A stretch of 64,000 nt of DNA from Phycisphaeraceae bacterium (lineage in GTDB: Bacteria; Planctomycetota; Phycisphaerae; Phycisphaerales; UBA1924). Position 1 is the stretch's first letter; each line of letters opens with the position of its first letter. The translations under genes were made by a program, and so were the position numbers. The stretch covers positions 1 to 64,000 of the forward strand of contig JAHBXB010000002.1 in the NCBI GenBank assembly GCA_019636655.1, read 5' to 3'. This document shows positions 46,120 to 53,813 of the stretch, piece after piece. The notes beneath the pieces were generated by a model, which saw only the letters and a list, made by a program, of their open reading frames with translations, did no database searches and was not told where the DNA came from.

Positions 46120-47169
46120 ATGACCACCACCCCGAACATCGCCATCGTCGGCGCCACCGGCGCCGTCGGCCGCGAGATGCTCACCGTCCTCGAGCAGCGC
46201 CAGTTCCCCCACGCCGCCCTCACCCTGCTCGCCTCCGAGCGCTCCGCCGGTGTCGCCATCGACTATCGCGCGAAGCCCCACACCGTCGAGCCCCTCAGCG
46301 AGCGATCCTTCGACTCCATGCGCCCCGGCGACATCGCCCTCTTCTCCGCCGGCTCCTCGATCTCGAAGAAGTTCGGCCCGATCGCCGCCGACCGCGGCGT
46401 GGTCGTCATCGACAACTCCTCCGCCTTCCGCATGGACCCCGGCGTGCCGCTCCTCGTCCCCGAGGTCAACCCGGATGCCCTCGGCCCCGGCTACCGCATC
46501 ATCGCCAACCCCAACTGCTCCGCGATCATCCTGCTCGTCGCCCTCACCCCGCTCCGCCGCGCCTTCGGCATCGATCGCATCGTCGTCTCCACCTACCAGG
46601 CTGCCTCGGGCGCCGGCGCCAAGGCCATGGACGAACTCCTCTCCCAGTCGCGCGAGGCGCTCGCGGGCCGCCCCGTCTTGCCCGGCGCCCACTCCGGCGG
46701 GGTCTTCCACGAGCCCTACGCCTTCAACCTCTTCTCCCACAACGCCGCCGTCGATCCCTCCACCGGCCTCAACGGCGAGGAGCAGAAGATGGTCGACGAA
46801 TCCCGCAAGATCTGGAACGACCCCGCCCTCCGCCTCGCCCCCACCTGCATCCGCGTCCCCGTCCTCCGCGCCCACGCCCAGGCGATCAACCTCACCCTCA
46901 GGACCCCCACCACCGAGACGCACCTCCGCGACGCCCTCGCCCGCGGCGCCGGCGTCCAGATCGTCGACGACCGTTCCAACAACCTCTTCCCCACACCCCT
47001 CAAGGCCTCCGGCAAGGACAACGTCCTCGTCGGCCGCATCCGCCCCGACCCCACTCAGGACCGCGGCCGAGGCTGGGATCTCTTCATCGCCGGCGACCAG
47101 CTCCGCAAGGGCGCGGCCCTCAACGCGGTCCAGATCGCCGAGATCCTCCTCCAGCGCCGGGCCCGCTGA
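46120..47169 (+). CDS. asd: Aspartate-semialdehyde dehydrogenase
   Basis: 349 aa. It reduces aspartyl phosphate to the semialdehyde, the branch point for lysine/diaminopimelate, threonine and methionine. Seen: IAIVGATGAVGREM, DIALFSAGSSISKKFGP, VIDNSSAFRMD, IIANPNCSAI with catalytic Cys at about residue 133, and STYQAASGAGAKAMDEL. GAGAG precedes ATG 46120 by about 7 bases. It is in the same orientation as the polyprenyl synthase 91 bp upstream, and convergent with the heme-oxygenase gene. Confidence 0.95.
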   Translation: MTTTPNIAIVGATGAVGREMLTVLEQRQFPHAALTLLASERSAGVAIDYRAKPHTVEPLSERSFDSMRPGDIALFSAGSSISKKFGPIAADRGVVVIDNSSAFRMDPGVPLLVPEVNPDALGPGYRIIANPNCSAIILLVALTPLRRAFGIDRIVVSTYQAASGAGAKAMDELLSQSREALAGRPVLPGAHSGGVFHEPYAFNLFSHNAAVDPSTGLNGEEQKMVDESRKIWNDPALRLAPTCIRVPVLRAHAQAINLTLRTPTTETHLRDALARGAGVQIVDDRSNNLFPTPLKASGKDNVLVGRIRPDPTQDRGRGWDLFIAGDQLRKGAALNAVQIAEILLQRRAR

Positions 47170-47176
47170 AGCCGCC

Positions 47177-47872
47177 TTACCTCGCCCCTCCCACCCCGAC
47201 CCGCATCAGATCATCGCTGATCGCCCCGATCGCGCGGAACATCTCCTGCGCTGCATCCACCATCCCATCCGCCTGCTCCGGCGTGAACCCGATCTCCCCC
47301 ATCTTCGTCTTGAACATCCCCCACTCTTCCCGCTGCCGCGCCCCGTACGGATCCAGGTACGTGTCCCCCGTCCCGGGCGTGAGCTCGTACGCCTTCCGCA
47401 CGTTCCGCGCGATGAACTGTCCGCCGTTGTGGCTCCCCTCCAGCACGTAGTGCATCCCCAGCAGCATCACCGGATCGCCTCCCCTGAGCTCGTCGATCCG
47501 CTCGCACAGCGCCGCCGTCGCCGGCAGCACCGCCTGTTCCACTTCGAACCCAAGCGCCCTCAGGTCCGCGGCGATCCGCGCCTCATCAAACTGCTCCCGC
47601 GTCACCACCGCCTCGATCGCCGGACACCCCGCCGCGCGCTCCCCGATCGCCGCCTCCAGCGCCCGGTGCACGTGCAGCATCTGCCCCAGCCACGCGCCGT
47701 ACATCTCCCGCGGCAACTGACCCTTCGCCAGCAGCCGCTGCAACTCGTTCTGCTCGGCCGCCGCGTGCAGCCCGCTCGTCTCAACTTTGAGCCGCTCCAT
47801 GATCCCGGTAGCCCCTGCGTTCCCGGGGGTCCCGGAAGTCCCGTGAGTTCCCGGCTGCGACGTCGTGTTCAT
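47177..47872 (-). CDS. Biliverdin-producing heme oxygenase-like protein
   Basis: 231 aa. The all-helical domain has ETSGLHAAAEQ, where His is the expected proximal heme ligand, then YGAWLGQMLHVHRALE, and the distal-helix motif YVLEGSHNGGQFIARNV with glycine-rich turns over the heme. Heme oxygenase opens heme to biliverdin, CO and iron, giving iron recovery. An unusual N-terminal Gly/Thr/Pro stretch (HGTSGTPGNAGATG) precedes the domain; ATG at about 47800 (MERLKVE) would remove it. It lies 34 bp after a small membrane-protein gene. Confidence 0.82.
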   Translation of the reverse strand: MNTTSQPGTHGTSGTPGNAGATGIMERLKVETSGLHAAAEQNELQRLLAKGQLPREMYGAWLGQMLHVHRALEAAIGERAAGCPAIEAVVTREQFDEARIAADLRALGFEVEQAVLPATAALCERIDELRGGDPVMLLGMHYVLEGSHNGGQFIARNVRKAYELTPGTGDTYLDPYGARQREEWGMFKTKMGEIGFTPEQADGMVDAAQEMFRAIGAISDDLMRVGVGGAR

Positions 47873-47906
47873 GCCTAACTCTCCAGCTCGTTGACCGCCA
47901 ACCAGT

Positions 47907-48068
47907 TCACTGCGAAGTCATCGCCCGGTACGCCACCACCGCCGCCGGCACGGCGAGCCACAGCAGCCCCTTGACCAGGAAGAAGCAGAACCCCGCGAAC
48001 CCCAGCCGACACAGCCACTTCCGCCCGGATCCGCCGTTCTCGTGCGTTCCCGCCTCAACGTGGTTCAT
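47907..48068 (-). CDS. Small single-span membrane protein
   Basis: 53 aa, beginning MNHVEAGTHENGGSGRKWLC, with a hydrophobic helix of about 25 residues (LGFAGFCFFLVKGLLWLAVP) and a short tail. Its ATG overlaps the stop of the dockerin protein (TGATG at 48070-48066), which implies coupled translation and supports it as a real gene although it is short. No family is recognised. Confidence 0.6.
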   Translation of the reverse strand: MNHVEAGTHENGGSGRKWLCRLGFAGFCFFLVKGLLWLAVPAAVVAYRAMTSQ

Positions 48069-49126
48069 CACAAGGCTCCTACCCACGCGTTCACGAACGC
48101 GGCAATGTCTGCGGGCTCAACCACGCCGTTCGCGTCGAAGTCCGCCAGCGTCCTCCCGGTCGCAACATCCGCCGCCCACCGGTTGATGTAACCCGCGATA
48201 TCCGCCGGTTCCACCGTCCCGTTGCAATCCCAGTCCGCCCGCGGCCCGATGCACACGCTCATCTCCAGCCGCGCCGGCACGCCGCCGATGACGGAAGGGT
48301 ACTCCTTCGTATACCAGTACGGCACCTCTCCGGATTGCTGCTGCTGCGTCACCGCCAGCGACGTCACCATCAGGTTCAGCCGGCCCTGGTCCAGCGACCT
48401 CGCCAGGTACTCCCGCACCCCCGCGTTCTCCACGTCCAGTTCGAACGTGAAGTCCGTGTCCACCGGCACCAGCACCCCCGGCGTCAGCGCCGCGGTCCCC
48501 ACCGCGAACGGCCGCACTTCAAACCGGTCGTCCACGTTGTTCTGAACGTTCGTCATGTTCCCCAGCCCATCAAACTGCGCCGCGAACGCGTTCCTGGTGT
48601 TCCGATCCGGGAACGGCGCAGCAAACGAGTGCGGCGATTCCTCCTGGAACGTCAACGCCGTGAACCCGTTCCGGTATCCCACGCCGAACAACTCAACCGG
48701 CCGCCCCGCATCCGCATCCACAACCCGCTGCGGATCGGCGATCGGGTAGTACGTCCCCACCGGATCCTGCGTCCCGTCGTACGTGAACGTCTGGTCGCGG
48801 CTCACCCGCGCCACCACCCGCGCCGAGAGCACCCGGTAGTTCTGTGTCCCCAACCCCGGCGTCACCGCCAACGAAGTGGTGTAGCCAAGCAGCATCTCGC
48901 CGTCGCGATTGTCGAACGACGCCTGGAACTCGCTGAACAGCGGTGAGAACGTCCGTGCCTCGGTCTCGGTTCCCAGCGGGCTCGCCGAGTTGAACGGGTA
49001 CATCCACCGATCCAGCGTCGGTTGACCGATCACCACCGGAACCGTCCCACCCTCCAATCGAACACCCCCACAGAAAAGCACCGCCACCGCCACACCCAGT
49101 CCCACGGCTGCTCGACGATCTGCCAC
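48068..49126 (-). CDS. Secreted protein with C-terminal GC-type dockerin
   Basis: 352 aa from GTG 49126. A signal peptide (AAVGLGVAVAVLFCGG) leads to a beta-rich domain of about 260 residues. The end holds two Ca2+-binding-like repeats, DWDCNGTVEPADIAGYINRW and DFDANGVVEPADIAAFVNAW, typical of the dockerin-like tails on exported planctomycete proteins. The function of the tail in these bacteria is not settled. The SD AGGAGG touches ATG 49132 directly but is 6 bases from GTG 49126, so GTG is the better start. Upstream are overlapping divergent promoters. Confidence 0.75.
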   Translation of the reverse strand: MADRRAAVGLGVAVAVLFCGGVRLEGGTVPVVIGQPTLDRWMYPFNSASPLGTETEARTFSPLFSEFQASFDNRDGEMLLGYTTSLAVTPGLGTQNYRVLSARVVARVSRDQTFTYDGTQDPVGTYYPIADPQRVVDADAGRPVELFGVGYRNGFTALTFQEESPHSFAAPFPDRNTRNAFAAQFDGLGNMTNVQNNVDDRFEVRPFAVGTAALTPGVLVPVDTDFTFELDVENAGVREYLARSLDQGRLNLMVTSLAVTQQQQSGEVPYWYTKEYPSVIGGVPARLEMSVCIGPRADWDCNGTVEPADIAGYINRWAADVATGRTLADFDANGVVEPADIAAFVNAWVGAL

Positions 49127-49132
49127 AGGCAT

Positions 49133-49262
49133 CCTCCTGCTATGTTGAGACTCAGTCTCAGCCGACTATACTAGCCCGCACCACCTTCCTGTCAAACCGC
49201 TTGTGTTTCAGTCTGACAGGAAGTTCCACCCCAACGCTCCAGCACTCCGCACAAGACACGCG
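49133..49262. promoter_or_regulatory. Divergent promoter region with two inverted repeats
   Basis: For the + strand prepilin gene, TTGAGA (49145-49150), 16 bp and TATACT (49167-49172). For the minus-strand dockerin gene, TTGACA (49195-49190), 19 bp and TATAGT (49170-49165). The -10 elements overlap. Two inverted repeats lie over them: TGAGACT-C-AGTCTCA (49146-49160), covering the + strand -35, and CTTCCTGTCA...TGACAGGAAG (49185-49194 and 49214-49223), perfect 10-bp arms with a 19-nt spacer, covering the minus-strand -35. They look like operators of a shared regulator. Confidence 0.6.
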
Positions 49263-50126
49263 ATGACCACCCCCCGCAGCACCCCCCCACGCCACGCCTT
49301 CACCCTCGTCGAGGTGCTCGTGGTCATCGCCGTCATCTCTATTCTGCTCAGCATCCTCCTCCCGGGACTCGCGGGCGCGAAAAGCGCCGCTCAACTCACC
49401 CGCGAACTTGCCGCCGCCCAGCAACTCACCACTGGCTACTTCCTCTACGCCGACGACCACCGCGGCGTGCTCATGCCCGGCTACGCCCCCGCCAGCATGA
49501 CCTCCATCCCCTCGCCCCCCGGCGCCAAGCCCCTCACCGTCCTCGATGAGGACGGCGCCCCCATCACCGGAGTCCAGGCCCAGCGCTACCCCTGGCGCCT
49601 CTACCCCTACCTCGATTACAACTTCGCCGGCATCTACTTCGATCCCAAGATCCTCAGCCGCTACCGCGGCAGCCCCGACTTCCACTACTACGTCAGCCTC
49701 TCCCCCTCCCTCGGCCTCAACAGCACCTTCATTGGCGGCGACGCCGACCGCTACGGATTCAACCCCGCGGCGACCGGCGTCTGGGGCCCCTTCTACCTCA
49801 CAAGCGTCAGCCAGGCTTCGCGCCCCGACAACCTCCTCCTCTTCGCCTCCGCGCGCGGCGCCGCGCCCGACGGCGATTCCTCCCCCGTCCCGGGCTACTT
49901 CCGCGTCGACGCGCCCTACCTGCTCTCGCGCCAGTGGAGCCCCTCGTTCGATCCCGCGCGCGCACCCGGCTCCTTCGGCCACGTCGACCTCCGCTACCAG
50001 AAGCGCGCTGTGACCGGCGCCTTCGACGGGCACGCCGCCACGCTCGGCGAAGAACCGCTGCAGGACATGCGCCGCTGGTGCGAGCGCGCCACCACACCGC
50101 AGTGGACGCTCGGCACATCGCGATGA
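49263..50126 (+). CDS. Prepilin-like protein (type II signal, DUF1559-like), copy 1
   Basis: 287 aa. The N-terminus RHAFTLVEVLVVIAVISILL is a class III prepilin signal with cleavage before F and the Glu at +5 in place. The domain after the helix has YADDHRG, and near the C-terminus YQKRAVTGAFDGH, where the usual His of H-X9-DG is Tyr. Such planctomycete proteins are abundant and probably form surface or secretion pseudopili. No pilus ATPase or platform gene is in view. ATG 49263 is chosen. The transcript starts at the divergent promoter upstream. Confidence 0.85.
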   Translation: MTTPRSTPPRHAFTLVEVLVVIAVISILLSILLPGLAGAKSAAQLTRELAAAQQLTTGYFLYADDHRGVLMPGYAPASMTSIPSPPGAKPLTVLDEDGAPITGVQAQRYPWRLYPYLDYNFAGIYFDPKILSRYRGSPDFHYYVSLSPSLGLNSTFIGGDADRYGFNPAATGVWGPFYLTSVSQASRPDNLLLFASARGAAPDGDSSPVPGYFRVDAPYLLSRQWSPSFDPARAPGSFGHVDLRYQKRAVTGAFDGHAATLGEEPLQDMRRWCERATTPQWTLGTSR

Positions 50127-50422
50127 CCCGCGCTCGATGCCCCGATCCGTCACACACGCTCGTGTGACGCACGCTCGCGACGCACAATGTGGTTGCGTTC
50201 ATACCCCTAAAATCCGCTGGATTTCAGGACGATTTTTGCAGGCCATCCCGCAAACATCCCGCGATGACGTTCCTCACCCGAGTTTTTTTCCCGTGTTTCA
50301 CGCGTGTTCGGCGATCCTGGGTTGCTGGACACCGCGCTTTCGAATAGGGTGAATCATCTCTGTGGGGCGCGTGTGTGGTAACCCCGTCCGTTCTGGACGG
50401 GCGATAAAAACTGGAGGCTTCA
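50127..50422. other. Intergenic region, AT-richer, with prepilin leader element
   Basis: 296 bp without a gene. The 3' half holds the conserved leader hairpin described at 50371-50401. The 5' part (about 50180-50350) is AT-richer than the average here, contains short T-runs and may hold the promoter of the copy-2 prepilin gene, but I cannot fix -35/-10 boxes. Confidence 0.5.
50371..50401 (+). promoter_or_regulatory. Conserved prepilin leader hairpin, copy a
   Basis: GTGTGTGGT, 3 nt, then the hairpin CCCGTCC-GTTCT-GGACGGG (50383-50401). It ends 21 nt before the copy-2 prepilin ATG. The same elements in the same order precede the copy-3 gene at 52083-52115, with a compensating-free A to C change in the right arm. 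Confidence 0.6.
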
Positions 50423-51445
50423 ATGCTGCATGCCCAGGCGAAATCGCCGCGCGATGGCGCTCGTGCGTTCACACTCATCGAACTCCTCGTGGTCATCGCG
50501 ATCATCGCGATCCTCATCTCGATCCTCCTCCCGGCCCTCGCCCAGGCCAGGGCCCTAGCCAAGACCGTCAAGGAGATGGCCGCGGGTCAGCAGAAACTCA
50601 TCGCCTGGTCTCACTACGCAGGCGACAACAAGGACTCCGCCTTCACCGGCTACATCCCCTGGGCCGCCGGCCACTTCAACAGCCGCGCCGGCGGCTACTA
50701 CTGGTTCCACCCCGATCCGTGGATCCCGAACCGCTTTCTCGAGGGCAACGTCATCAAGGTCAACGGACTCCGCTTCATGGGCGCCACCGAGATGCCCGCC
50801 CAGGCCCTCCAACTCGACGGCAACACCCTCTCCGATTTCCTCACACGCCCCAATGCGCCGACATACCACGAAAGCCCCCCCACCACCCTCTATGACGGCA
50901 GTGTCGCCTCCCTTGCCGCGGCGATGGCCTACCACCCCTCCCTCGGCGGCAACTACACCTACGTTGGTGGCAACTGGCACCGCGGCTCGTTCCAGAACTA
51001 CACCGCGATGGGTGGTGCCGGCGTCACACAGCGCTGGGTCGTCGGCCGTACCGCCGATGCACGCCGTCCCGACAACCTGCTCGTCTTCTCCTCCGCCCGC
51101 GGCATCGACATTAAGGCCACCGGCGGCTGGGGCGGCACCAACTACGGCCGCAACCCCATGGCCTACGCCGCAGGCCGCGCCATAGTCCCCGGCTTCTGGG
51201 AAATCGTCCCGCCCCGCGCCGGCTACCCCACCAACTCCACCGTCATGCAGTGGGTCCCCACCGACAACTACAACCCCACTACCACGAACCCCGCCAGTTG
51301 GGGCTTTGTCGACCCGCGTCATCAGAACAAGGCCGTCGTCGTCACCTGCGATGGGCACGTCGAGATGTTGACGCTTCGCCAACTCCGCGACATGCGCCGC
51401 TGGGCGAATACGGCTGACCGCCCGGACTGGGTATTCCGGCCCTAA
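50423..51445 (+). CDS. Prepilin-like protein (H-X9-DG), copy 2
   Basis: 340 aa. ARAFTLIELLVVIAIIAILI gives the prepilin signal with Glu +5; the extended helix is followed by a Trp/Tyr/Gly-rich globular domain (FNSRAGGYYWFHPDPWIP). The C-terminus has RHQNKAVVVTCDGHVEML, an intact H-X9-DG. GGAGG lies 5 bases before ATG 50423. It is followed 33 bp later by a small membrane protein. It shares the leader hairpin with copy 3. Confidence 0.88.
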   Translation: MLHAQAKSPRDGARAFTLIELLVVIAIIAILISILLPALAQARALAKTVKEMAAGQQKLIAWSHYAGDNKDSAFTGYIPWAAGHFNSRAGGYYWFHPDPWIPNRFLEGNVIKVNGLRFMGATEMPAQALQLDGNTLSDFLTRPNAPTYHESPPTTLYDGSVASLAAAMAYHPSLGGNYTYVGGNWHRGSFQNYTAMGGAGVTQRWVVGRTADARRPDNLLVFSSARGIDIKATGGWGGTNYGRNPMAYAAGRAIVPGFWEIVPPRAGYPTNSTVMQWVPTDNYNPTTTNPASWGFVDPRHQNKAVVVTCDGHVEMLTLRQLRDMRRWANTADRPDWVFRP

Positions 51446-51478
51446 CAGGGTGGCCGCCCTTCAGCCCCCTAGCCCGGC

Positions 51479-51871
51479 ATGGCGGTACCATTCACGATGC
51501 AGAGTGTTTTCTCGTGGCTGAGGAGCGACAACAAACAGCAAGCGAAGTTTGTCGGCGCATGTATCCTCCTCGGCGCCGCCACACTCTGGCTGCTCTATAC
51601 GCTTGTCCCCATTGTCCGATCACAGCCTCGAGCGGAAGAACTCTCGACGCCTGGCTGGATCCTCGCGCGAGAGCTCAATCAAGTCCTGCTGTCAAACCCC
51701 AACTTTGCGGATGCAGCATTCGCAGTGGACTCTGAGCCCCCAATCAGGCTCCGGCTTGTCGGTGGCGTGCATACCCACCAAGACCTCCAGGATCTCGAGG
51801 CCCGAGCCAGGTCATTGATGTCCGCCCACCCGGATGTGCAGTACGAGCTCGCCGTTGAGATCATGCGATAG
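51479..51871 (+). CDS. Small single-span membrane protein paired with prepilin copy 2
   Basis: 130 aa. A basic N-terminus precedes one helix (FVGACILLGAATLWLLYTLV), then a soluble domain of about 80 residues ending VGGVHTHQDLQDLEARARSL and YELAVEIM, with a beta-alpha pattern like BON or secretin-short domains, although no family is certain. ATG 51479; ATG 51497 is possible. The GC content is lower than the window average. A protein of similar build follows prepilin copies 3 and 4. Confidence 0.62.
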   Translation: MAVPFTMQSVFSWLRSDNKQQAKFVGACILLGAATLWLLYTLVPIVRSQPRAEELSTPGWILARELNQVLLSNPNFADAAFAVDSEPPIRLRLVGGVHTHQDLQDLEARARSLMSAHPDVQYELAVEIMR

Positions 51872-52082
51872 GGCTTTCCAGGGCCACTGGGACCCGAATC
51901 TCTCACAATCGATCCAACCTGTACCCGAACAAACAGCCGGATAGTGGCCTGTTGGTGGGCGAACCCTGCCTTGTCCACAAAGTGCAACCAGCGCTCCTTT
52001 CACCTGTTTGCACAAAGTGTGCCGAACAACCCCTTGCTGAACTCTCGGCAATCGGTTAGAGTCTCCCCATCGTGATTCCGGG

Positions 52083-52115
52083 GTGTGTGGTCAAGTCCCG
52101 TCCGTTCTGGCCGGG
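52083..52115 (+). promoter_or_regulatory. Conserved prepilin leader hairpin, copy b
   Basis: GTGTGTGGT, 5 nt, then CCCGTCC-GTTCT-GGCCGGG (52097-52115), ending 23 nt before the copy-3 ATG. The loop GTTCT and left arm are identical to copy a; one right-arm base differs. Confidence 0.6.
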
Positions 52116-52138
52116 GAATGTGATTCCTGGAGAGCAAA

Positions 52139-53179
52139 ATGGAACGTCCGAAGGCAAAGATGCTGCGCAGAGGCGGTGCGTTCACCCTGATCGAGCTCCT
52201 CGTGGTGATTGCAATCATCGCGTTGCTTGTCTCGATTCTCCTGCCAGCCCTGGCGCAGGCGAAGGCGACCGGAAGGATGATCCGCGAGCAGTCGGCGACC
52301 AGACAGTTTTCCACCGGATGGCTGTCCTACGCAAATGACTATCGCGGGTCGGTGCTGATCCCGTATGTTCACTGGACTCACGCCCACCCTTCCGCCGGCC
52401 CCATCCAGATGCGACCACAGGACAGTTGGACGGATTCGACCAAGACAATCGAAGGGGACGTCGTCAAGACGTGGCCGCTTCGCCTGAGCTACTACACAGA
52501 CTTCGAAATGGATGGCTTGCAGATCGACAAGCAGACCCTGAACCTCTTCCGGAGTCGCACCCATCTCCCCAGCGGCACGACCGGCACGACGACTTCCTAT
52601 GACAACACCCAGTCCTACCAATACGCGATCGCGACGCACCCGTCGATCGGGTTGAACAGCGTCTACGTTGGCGGCCATTACCGCCTTGGCGCGTTCCCCA
52701 ACGGAAATGCTACGATTATTGGTCATCCGCGAGGCAGCCAGGGCGGACACTTCTACATCAGCACGATCGACGAGATATTCAACCCCGCGATCCTGATGGT
52801 CGGCGCGACCGCGCGTGCCACCGATATCGCTTCCGTCACTCGCGGCAGCAATGACTACGGCGGCCGGCATGTTGGGCAGAGCGCCAACCTGAACGTCAAT
52901 GTCGTCCCGGGTCATCACATGGTGACACCCCCGAACATCGGTTTCCCGACCAACGGCGGCTCCGCACCCGCTTGGATTAACGCTCCGTCGTTCGACAAGA
53001 CGAAGCCTGCTTGGGCATACGGTGGCGTTGATTTTCGCCATTTCGATAAGGCGGTTGCCGCGATCGCGGACGGTCACGTTGCAACCTTCACCGTGACCCA
53101 GATGCGGGATATGCGCATCTGGTCCAACTACGCCACCTCGGCCAACTGGACCTTTACTCGCGGCCCCGGCGGAGGCTGA
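52139..53179 (+). CDS. Prepilin-like protein (H-X9-DG), copy 3
   Basis: 346 aa. RGGAFTLIELLVVIAIIALL provides the prepilin signal; Glu +5 is intact. The domain has YANDYRGSVLIPYVHW, two Gly/Thr-rich stretches and the C-terminal RHFDKAVAAIADGHVATF, an intact H-X9-DG. GGAG lies about 8 bases before ATG 52139. It is followed by a strong terminator at 53202-53231 and then by a small membrane protein with its own ribosome site. Confidence 0.88.
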   Translation: MERPKAKMLRRGGAFTLIELLVVIAIIALLVSILLPALAQAKATGRMIREQSATRQFSTGWLSYANDYRGSVLIPYVHWTHAHPSAGPIQMRPQDSWTDSTKTIEGDVVKTWPLRLSYYTDFEMDGLQIDKQTLNLFRSRTHLPSGTTGTTTSYDNTQSYQYAIATHPSIGLNSVYVGGHYRLGAFPNGNATIIGHPRGSQGGHFYISTIDEIFNPAILMVGATARATDIASVTRGSNDYGGRHVGQSANLNVNVVPGHHMVTPPNIGFPTNGGSAPAWINAPSFDKTKPAWAYGGVDFRHFDKAVAAIADGHVATFTVTQMRDMRIWSNYATSANWTFTRGPGGG

Positions 53180-53201
53180 TCCGTCACCTCTGACGAGCCC
53201 C

Positions 53202-53231
53202 AAACCCCTTGGCCTGCCAGGGGGTTTTTTT
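53202..53231 (+). terminator. Intrinsic terminator after prepilin copy 3
   Basis: AAACCCCTTGG-CCTG-CCAGGGGGTTT with one G-U pair, running into T7 (53225-53231). It lies 23 bp after the stop of copy 3 and should end most transcripts before the next gene. Confidence 0.9.
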
Positions 53232-53305
53232 CTTGCCGGCACCTGACCCCGCGCACACCTTCATCGGATTACACTGCGCGGGACTCATGCCGTGATGGAG
53301 CATCC

Positions 53306-53665
53306 ATGATCAGCCTCGCCTCGATTCGGGAAAAGCCTTGGTTCGTTTGGGCCCTCGGTGTCGTTACGCTGCTGCTATTGCTGTGGATCGCATCCTTCAT
53401 GATCGCGTCGTGTCAGCAGCGTCTCACCACCCCATCGCCACCTGATTCACCAGAGGACCGCAAGGCCGCGTCGCTGCTTGATCTTCTCAAGGACGACGAA
53501 CGGTTCCGATACCTCGGTGCGTACCCCTCATACGAGCAGCCCGGTGTCATCATCCTCAGCGGGGAGCTCCCTTCCGCTGGAGACCTTGCTGCGCTCAATG
53601 CGAAGATCGCCGACCTCAACCTTCCCTACGAGGTCAAGATCGAGGCCGAACCCTTGCACCCCTAG
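53306..53665 (+). CDS. Small single-span membrane protein paired with prepilin copy 3
   Basis: 119 aa. One N-terminal helix (FVWALGVVTLLLLLWIASFM) then a soluble part with SPEDRKAASLLDLLKDDERF and VIILSGELPSAGDLAALNAK. The order, helix then beta-alpha domain, matches the protein at 51479, though identity is low. GGAG precedes ATG 53306 by 5 bases. It is separated from prepilin copy 3 by a terminator and ends 49 bp before another terminator. Confidence 0.62.
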   Translation: MISLASIREKPWFVWALGVVTLLLLLWIASFMIASCQQRLTTPSPPDSPEDRKAASLLDLLKDDERFRYLGAYPSYEQPGVIILSGELPSAGDLAALNAKIADLNLPYEVKIEAEPLHP

Positions 53666-53714
53666 TCACTGTCACGATCTCTTTAGAGTCGTTCACGGTA
53701 CATTTGCCTTTCTT

Positions 53715-53756
53715 GCCGCCCGCCGCGTAGCCCATCGCGGCGGGCGGCTTCGTTTT
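53715..53756 (+). terminator. Intrinsic terminator before tyrS
   Basis: A 13-bp perfect stem (GCCGCCCGCCGCG/CGCGGCGGGCGGC) with an 8-nt loop, followed by TTCGTTTT. It ends the 53306 gene and isolates tyrS transcriptionally. Confidence 0.88.
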
Positions 53757-53813
53757 GCTCCCCATTGCCGTGACCCTCTCCCATCCTCATCCTCCGGCGT
53801 ACCCTCCTCCCCG

